This document shows positions 6,112-10,132 of a stretch of DNA of 10,132 bases, in pieces. A program made the position numbers and the translations under genes. Each line of letters starts with the position of its first letter. The stretch's first letter is position 1. The stretch spans positions 1 to 10,132 of the forward strand of contig JAPLMV010000094.1 in assembly GCA_026386835.1 (NCBI GenBank), in the 5' to 3' direction. The stretch comes from Planctomycetota bacterium. GTDB lineage: Bacteria; Planctomycetota; Phycisphaerae; Sedimentisphaerales; Anaerobacaceae. The notes under the pieces are model-generated. The model did not search any database, was not told the origin of the DNA, and saw only the letters and a program-made list of their open reading frames with translations.

Positions 6112-6173
6112 TTCTTAATATCTCATATCTCGCATCCGGCATCTCATGCGGACTTTGCCGCAAAAGACATCTA
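6112..6173 (-). other. murF-mraY spacer with small hairpin
   Basis: This 62-nt gap contains a 5-bp stem TGCGG / CCGCA (6147-6151 with 6158-6162, loop of 6) just past the murF stop. It also contains two copies of ATCTCAT (6120-6126 and 6141-6147) within a run of similar short words. There is no T-run, so read-through into mraY is expected. The hairpin might stabilise or process the mRNA; this is a guess. Confidence 0.35.
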
Positions 6174-7562
6174 TCACGAGAAAATTTCCTTTAATTTATC
6201 TACGGCCTTTTCCAGTTTAGCCGTCCTCGAACCTTTAACTAATATTATATCGGTTTCTTTTATGAATTTTTGCAGATTATTACATACTGAAATCGTATCT
6301 TCGAAAATTTCCGTGTGCAAATCGTATCCGGCGGCCTTTTTAGCGGCCTGTGCGGTAGTTTTGGAGAACTTCCCTGCCGCCAGCAGAAGCTGCACTTTGG
6401 TTTTTGCAATGAATCCGCCGAGCTCCCTGTGCAGTTCTTCGCTTTGCCCGCCCAGCTCCGCCATATCTCCGCAGATAAAAACAGTCCTGCGTTTTCCATC
6501 CGAATCCAGCCCCGCTAATATCTCCAACGCATTTTTCATTGAAGCTGGGTTGGCATTATAACAATCGCTCAATACCATTAGTTTTCCGATTTGCAGCAGT
6601 TCGGTCCGCATCGAAACGCTCTTTAGCGTTTTGACATCATCTGCAAAACCGTCGCTGGTCAACCCGAACTGACTGCACACTGCCCAGGCTGCAAGGGCAT
6701 TCTCGACATTGCCTGCTCCCGGCAGCGGAAGCACTATTTCTTTCCTGTCGATTGTAAAACGGCTCGAAAAACGCTCACTATTTATTTTATCAGCCCTTAT
6801 ATCGGACTTTTTTGATTTGCCGAATGTTTTGAAAGCGATGCCTTTTGACCGGCACGTATCAAGCAGTATCTCGAAATCACCGTTAACAAAAAAGACGCCT
6901 CCATCTCGCAGCCCTTCACAGATTGACACTTTTTCCTTCGCAATAGTTTCTATATTCCCGAATCCTTCCAAGTGTGCCGGGTGTACATTAATAACAATTG
7001 CTATGTCTGGCTGGGCAATTTTCGTAAGATAACCGATTTCCCCGGGATGATTGCTGCCGAGTTCCGAGATGATGATTTCATCTTCCGGCTTGGCACTAAG
7101 CAGCGTCAGCGGCACGCCGATATTATTATTGAAGCTCTTTGGCGACTGAACCACGCGAAAATGCTGGCTTAAAACATGGTAAATAATCTGTCTTGTTGTC
7201 GTTTTGCCCACCGAACCTGTTATCGCAACCACTTTGAAATTACCTGCCCGGCGGTATTCTGCCGCAAAATCGCCCAGCGCTTTTATAGTATCCTCAACCC
7301 TAAGCAAGATTTTGCCTGCCCCTAAGGGGCCTGCCCCATTGCTAATTTTAATGTTTTTGCTGACCACCGCACAAACGGCTCCCTTGGCAAAGGCGTCGTT
7401 GACATACTCATGTCCGTCAAAATTTTCTCCCGCAATGGCAAAAAAACAATCCCCATCTCTGGTATTTCGCGAGTCGGTATTTATACTCGTGAAAACACCC
7501 GAATCTTTTATCGGCCTGGCATTTATTATCTGCGATAAACGCTGGATTGAAAATTCTTTCAT
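6174..7562 (-). CDS. murF: UDP-N-acetylmuramoyl-tripeptide--D-alanyl-D-alanine ligase (MurF)
   Basis: This 462-residue cytosolic ligase adds D-Ala-D-Ala to UDP-MurNAc-tripeptide using ATP. The N-domain shows INTDSRNTRDGDCFFAIAGENFDGHEY (28-53). The ATP-binding P-loop is AITGSVGKTTT (113-123), followed by SFNNNIGVPLTLL (143-155), SELGSNHPGEI (166-176) and NVHPAHLEGFG (192-202). The C-terminal Mur ligase domain contains DCYNANPASM, VFICGDMAELG and VKGSRTAKLE. The length is normal. The ATG overlaps the murE stop codon as ATGA (7562-7559), which implies translational coupling to murE. A short in-frame repeat (GGGGCAGGC twice) encodes the GAGPLGAG loop at about 76-83, probably a local expansion of a surface loop. 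Confidence 0.96.
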   Translation of the reverse strand: MKEFSIQRLSQIINARPIKDSGVFTSINTDSRNTRDGDCFFAIAGENFDGHEYVNDAFAKGAVCAVVSKNIKISNGAGPLGAGKILLRVEDTIKALGDFAAEYRRAGNFKVVAITGSVGKTTTRQIIYHVLSQHFRVVQSPKSFNNNIGVPLTLLSAKPEDEIIISELGSNHPGEIGYLTKIAQPDIAIVINVHPAHLEGFGNIETIAKEKVSICEGLRDGGVFFVNGDFEILLDTCRSKGIAFKTFGKSKKSDIRADKINSERFSSRFTIDRKEIVLPLPGAGNVENALAAWAVCSQFGLTSDGFADDVKTLKSVSMRTELLQIGKLMVLSDCYNANPASMKNALEILAGLDSDGKRRTVFICGDMAELGGQSEELHRELGGFIAKTKVQLLLAAGKFSKTTAQAAKKAAGYDLHTEIFEDTISVCNNLQKFIKETDIILVKGSRTAKLEKAVDKLKEIFS

Positions 7563-8992
7563 CTTATTTTTTTCAAATACTCCAGGGCGATTTGCTTATC
7601 ATTGAAATCGGTTTTTTCCTTCCCGATTATCTGATATGTCTCATGTCCTTTGCCTGCTATCAGAATTATGTCATTTTTGCAGGCCTTTTCTATAGCCGAT
7701 TTTATAGCCTTTTTCCTGTCCGGCTCAATTCTGATTGTGTCGGCACGCGGGTTTTTGAATCCGGTTATTATTTCTTCGATAATTGCATCTGGTCTTTCCA
7801 TTCGCGGATTGTCGCTGGTAACGATTATAAAATCGGCCAACTGCTCCGCTACGCCGGCCATACGCGGTCGTTTTGTCCTGTCCCTGTCTCCACCGCATCC
7901 AAAAACCAGTATGAGCTTGCCTTTACACAGCGGCTTTAACGTTGTAAGCACATTTTTCAGTGCATCATCGGTATGGGCATAATCAACAAGAATAGAAAAC
8001 TGTCCATCCCATTCAACTTTGTCAAGTCGCCCCGGCACCAATTTCAGCGTCGATAGTCCATCTGCAACAGTTTTCAAATCAAAACCTGCCCCCAGGCACA
8101 ACCCCGCAGCCGCAAGGTGATTGCTGATGTTATGCCTGCCCAGCAGGGGGGTTTGGACGATTTGTCTGCCGCCATTGTATTCAATCGCAAATACCGTCCC
8201 TTTTATGTCCATCGATTCAATGTGAGCGGCAATATCTGCCTGCTTATCAATTGCATACCACAAAATTTTGGCTTTTGTTTTTTTCGCAAGCTCCTGAGAA
8301 TGCGGCGCATCCTTATTTAGTATAGCTGCAGCGTCAGCAGCTAATTCTTCAAACAAAATCGCCTTTGCCGCCAGGTAATCCTTTTCGGTTTTGTGATAAT
8401 TCAGATGGTCGCCGGTAAGGTTTGTAAAGGCCGCCGACTTGAAGTTAATCCCCGACAGCCGGTTTTGAGAAAGGGCGTGGCTGCTCGCCTCGATGACCAT
8501 ATACCTCGCACCTGCCTTTACCATTTCCTGCTGCATCCGTGCAATATCCGCACTGTCGGGCGTTGTCATATTTGCTTCGATTAACTGTTCGCCCGTGTCA
8601 TAAGTTACTGTGCCGATAAGCCCGCACTTTTGACCTGTACTCTTAACCATCGCCTGCACCAGAAACCCCACCGTGGTCTTGCCGTTTGTCCCTGTTACAG
8701 CCAGGTTGACAAGTTTTGAAGCAGGATTGCCTCTATACGCCTGTGCCAACAGTCCTGCTGCCCTGGCTGAATCCTCAACCATAATCACTTGCGCACCGTT
8801 ACAGCGGCAGGGCTTTTCTGCGACCACAAATTTGGCTCCGCTTGCAACTGCCTTATCTATAAAATCATGCCCGTCAAAGGATGTACCTGTTACAGCCACG
8901 AAAATATTGCCGGGTTTTACAAGACGTGAATCTGAACATACGTGCAGCCATTTTTCACGGAATACCAATTGCAGCAATTCATCAAAACTCAT
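7559..8992 (-). CDS. murE: UDP-MurNAc-L-Ala-D-Glu:meso-diaminopimelate ligase (MurE)
   Basis: This 477-residue cytosolic ligase adds the third peptide residue to the peptidoglycan precursor. It has the N-domain CSDSRLVKPGNIFVA (19-33), the P-loop VTGTNGKTT (99-107), TTPDS (143-147), IEASSHAL (167-174), GDHLNYH (194-200) and the probable carbamylated lysine K210 (AAKAILFEE). Further on are VDYAHT (336-341) and GKGHE (447-451). The specificity motif is DNPR (394-397, DNPRMERP), which marks meso-DAP rather than L-Lys enzymes. AAGGA lies 6 nt before the ATG at 8992, making the start secure, and the N-terminus is slightly shorter than in E. coli. Uniquely for a dcw-type operon, nothing of ftsI/ftsL lies upstream: a promoter and a divergent gene follow immediately. 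Confidence 0.96.
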   Translation of the reverse strand: MSFDELLQLVFREKWLHVCSDSRLVKPGNIFVAVTGTSFDGHDFIDKAVASGAKFVVAEKPCRCNGAQVIMVEDSARAAGLLAQAYRGNPASKLVNLAVTGTNGKTTVGFLVQAMVKSTGQKCGLIGTVTYDTGEQLIEANMTTPDSADIARMQQEMVKAGARYMVIEASSHALSQNRLSGINFKSAAFTNLTGDHLNYHKTEKDYLAAKAILFEELAADAAAILNKDAPHSQELAKKTKAKILWYAIDKQADIAAHIESMDIKGTVFAIEYNGGRQIVQTPLLGRHNISNHLAAAGLCLGAGFDLKTVADGLSTLKLVPGRLDKVEWDGQFSILVDYAHTDDALKNVLTTLKPLCKGKLILVFGCGGDRDRTKRPRMAGVAEQLADFIIVTSDNPRMERPDAIIEEIITGFKNPRADTIRIEPDRKKAIKSAIEKACKNDIILIAGKGHETYQIIGKEKTDFNDKQIALEYLKKIR

Positions 8993-9022
8993 ATTGCATC
9001 CTTGCTAAAAAAATTTTCAGCT

Positions 9023-9050
9023 ATTCTATCCAAATCTGCAAATAATGCAA
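9023..9050 (-). promoter_or_regulatory. Probable sigma70-type promoter of the murE-murF-mraY operon
   Basis: On the minus strand, TTGCAT (9050-9045) is followed by a 16-nt spacer and TAGAAT (9028-9023). The predicted start of transcription is around 9016, giving a leader of about 24 nt that carries the AAGGA ribosome-binding site of murE. The match is good but not perfect. Confidence 0.5.
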
Positions 9051-9071
9051 CTACAACGATTTTCATCCTGA

Positions 9072-9100
9072 TTGCAAAACCACAGCAAGTAGTTTATACT
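9072..9100 (+). promoter_or_regulatory. Probable sigma70-type promoter for the secreted protein gene, with overlapping palindrome
   Basis: TTGCAA at 9072-9077, a 17-nt spacer and TATACT at 9095-9100 give a predicted transcription start near 9107, about 43 nt before the GTG. The -10 region lies inside a 6-bp inverted repeat, CAAGTA / TACTTG (9086-9091 with 9097-9102, 5-nt centre), which could be an operator or chance. Confidence 0.55.
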
Positions 9101-9149
9101 TGTTAACCATTCGAAGCAATCGCCGCTTTATTTGAAAGGAACCAAAATT

Positions 9150-10132
9150 GTGAGAATTTTCCGCCTGCTCGGTATCTATCTGATGCTGGTGCTGCCGGTT
9201 ACCGCCTCCATTGCCGCCGAAGATACGCAATATTTTGCAGTCTTTATGGAAGGCAGCAAAATCGGTTATGCCGTACACACCCGGATAGCCGCCGATGGCC
9301 AAGTAATTACCACCGAAACCGTCAATATGACGATAAGCCGTCTTAATATCCCCATAACAGTAAATACGACTGAAACAAACATCGAAACAACCGACGGCAA
9401 ACCACTAGCATTTAGTACGGTGGAGGACCTTAGCGGTATGTCAATGAATGTTAAGGGTACTGTGGATGACCAGGGCGTAATACAAATAACTAATTCCCAA
9501 ATGAGCGGCCAGCAGAAGAGCACACTTCAGTGGACAACCGATGCCGTTATGGCAGAGGGGCTCCGCCTTATGGAATTAAAAAAAGGACTGAAAGAAGGCC
9601 TGACTTATAAAGCAAAAATATTCAGCCCCTCGATGCTCCAGGCACTCGATGTTAATATAACCATTGGCCCAAAGCAAAAGGTTGATTTGCTCGGAAGGGT
9701 AGTGGAGCTGACGCAGGTTCAGACGGCAGTCAAGATGGATGGAACAGGCGAAGTTGCAACTTTTACATACGTCGATAAGAATCTTGAAATGCTCAAAAGC
9801 GTTACGCCTATGATGGGCATGCAGATTGAACTGGTTGCCTGCGAGAAGGAATTTGCAATGGCCGACAGCGGTACTTTCGAACTGGCCGACAAAATGTTTC
9901 TCGACAGTCCCATACCCCTCGATAACATCAGCTCTATACCTGCGATAAGTTATCATCTGACGCCGATTAAAAATGCGAATGGTACTGGTGACACAAGTGC
10001 CGCTAAAAATTACGGTTCGCCCTTGAACATACCATCAAGCGACAATCAAATGGTTCGCCTGCTCGATGACGGCAGCGTGCTTGTAGCCGTCAGACCGGCC
10101 ATACCGCAGAAGGGCGCAAAATTTCCTTACAA
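9150..10132 (+). CDS. Secreted protein, probable N-terminal region of a transglutaminase-like protein (partial)
   Basis: The reading frame starts with GTG at 9150, has AAAGGA 9 nt upstream (9135-9140), and is still open at the window end; 327 codons are visible. It begins with a Sec signal peptide (MRIFRLLGIYLMLVLPVTAS, cut near ASIAA/ED). The mature part is rich in beta strands and starts YFAVFMEGSKIGYAVHT, followed by repeated short Thr-rich strands (TVNTTETNIETTDGKPLAF) and a TDAVMAEGLRLMEL...GLTY segment. This layout resembles the unannotated N-terminal domain that precedes a transglutaminase-like cysteine protease domain in planctomycete and related secreted proteins. The catalytic part would lie beyond the window, so the assignment rests on general resemblance only. 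An ATG at 9183 would remove the basic end of the signal peptide and is less likely. It is transcribed divergently from the mur operon. Confidence 0.7.
   Translation, partial: MRIFRLLGIYLMLVLPVTASIAAEDTQYFAVFMEGSKIGYAVHTRIAADGQVITTETVNMTISRLNIPITVNTTETNIETTDGKPLAFSTVEDLSGMSMNVKGTVDDQGVIQITNSQMSGQQKSTLQWTTDAVMAEGLRLMELKKGLKEGLTYKAKIFSPSMLQALDVNITIGPKQKVDLLGRVVELTQVQTAVKMDGTGEVATFTYVDKNLEMLKSVTPMMGMQIELVACEKEFAMADSGTFELADKMFLDSPIPLDNISSIPAISYHLTPIKNANGTGDTSAAKNYGSPLNIPSSDNQMVRLLDDGSVLVAVRPAIPQKGAKFPY

Noticed and set aside
6100..6561. Plus-strand ORF of 153 codons across the murF end
   Set aside because: Antisense to the murF C-terminal domain; no start signal and no family resemblance.
9063..9956. 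Several minus-strand ORFs of 69-126 codons
   Set aside because: They are antisense to a continuous plus-strand frame with a signal peptide and ribosome-binding site that runs off the window.

Overview
The window looks like chromosomal DNA of a Gram-negative, meso-diaminopimelate-type bacterium, most likely a planctomycete of the Phycisphaerae/Sedimentisphaerales kind. Two things support this: a pseudopilin-like protein with a CPSD motif and a C-terminal H..N.L.SDCHV motif (a signature abundant in Planctomycetota), and a small DUF5678-like protein. The lineage is an inference from protein style. GC content is moderate, and I see no tRNA, rRNA, CRISPR array, phage gene or transposase gene.

Layout. 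(1) Positions 53-1132 (+) encode an M24 Xaa-Pro aminopeptidase. It converges on, and overlaps by 20 bp, a minus-strand group: an ASCH-domain protein (2885-2445), a type IV pseudopilin-like protein (2297-1656) and a membrane-anchored protein with a Met/Pro/Gly-rich tail (1655-1113). (2) From a compact divergent promoter region (2886-2988), rmuC and a small two-helix membrane protein run rightward to 4308. (3) Positions 4309-4971 are a repeat-rich spacer. It holds a small DUF5678-like gene (minus strand), an inverted pair of REP-like hairpins each preceded by GTAG, a second palindromic repeat of the 'VIPAKAGIQ' type, and a truncated reading frame with a perfect Shine-Dalgarno. (4) Positions 8992-4972 (minus) are a peptidoglycan precursor operon, murE-murF-mraY. 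(5) A secreted protein, probably the N-terminal part of a transglutaminase-like protein, starts at 9150 (+) and runs off the window.

How the genes work together. MurE adds meso-DAP to UDP-MurNAc-dipeptide (the DNPR motif is present), MurF adds D-Ala-D-Ala, and MraY loads the product onto undecaprenyl phosphate to give lipid I. The three genes keep the classical dcw order, but the cluster is cut off on both sides: a promoter and a divergent gene sit directly upstream of murE, and a repeat-rich spacer follows mraY where murD/ftsW/murG would be expected.

The most unusual structure is at 4626-4850. A gene-like start (AGGAGG, 7-nt spacer, signal-like MRKLILLIVA) is stopped by the TAG inside the GTAG of the REP pair. 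Conceptual removal of exactly the 74-bp REP pair restores a 45-codon frame whose TGA overlaps the ATG of the DUF5678-like gene as ATGA. This suggests a REP doublet inserted into a small gene that was translationally coupled to its neighbour. I found no convincing new defence or biosynthetic system.
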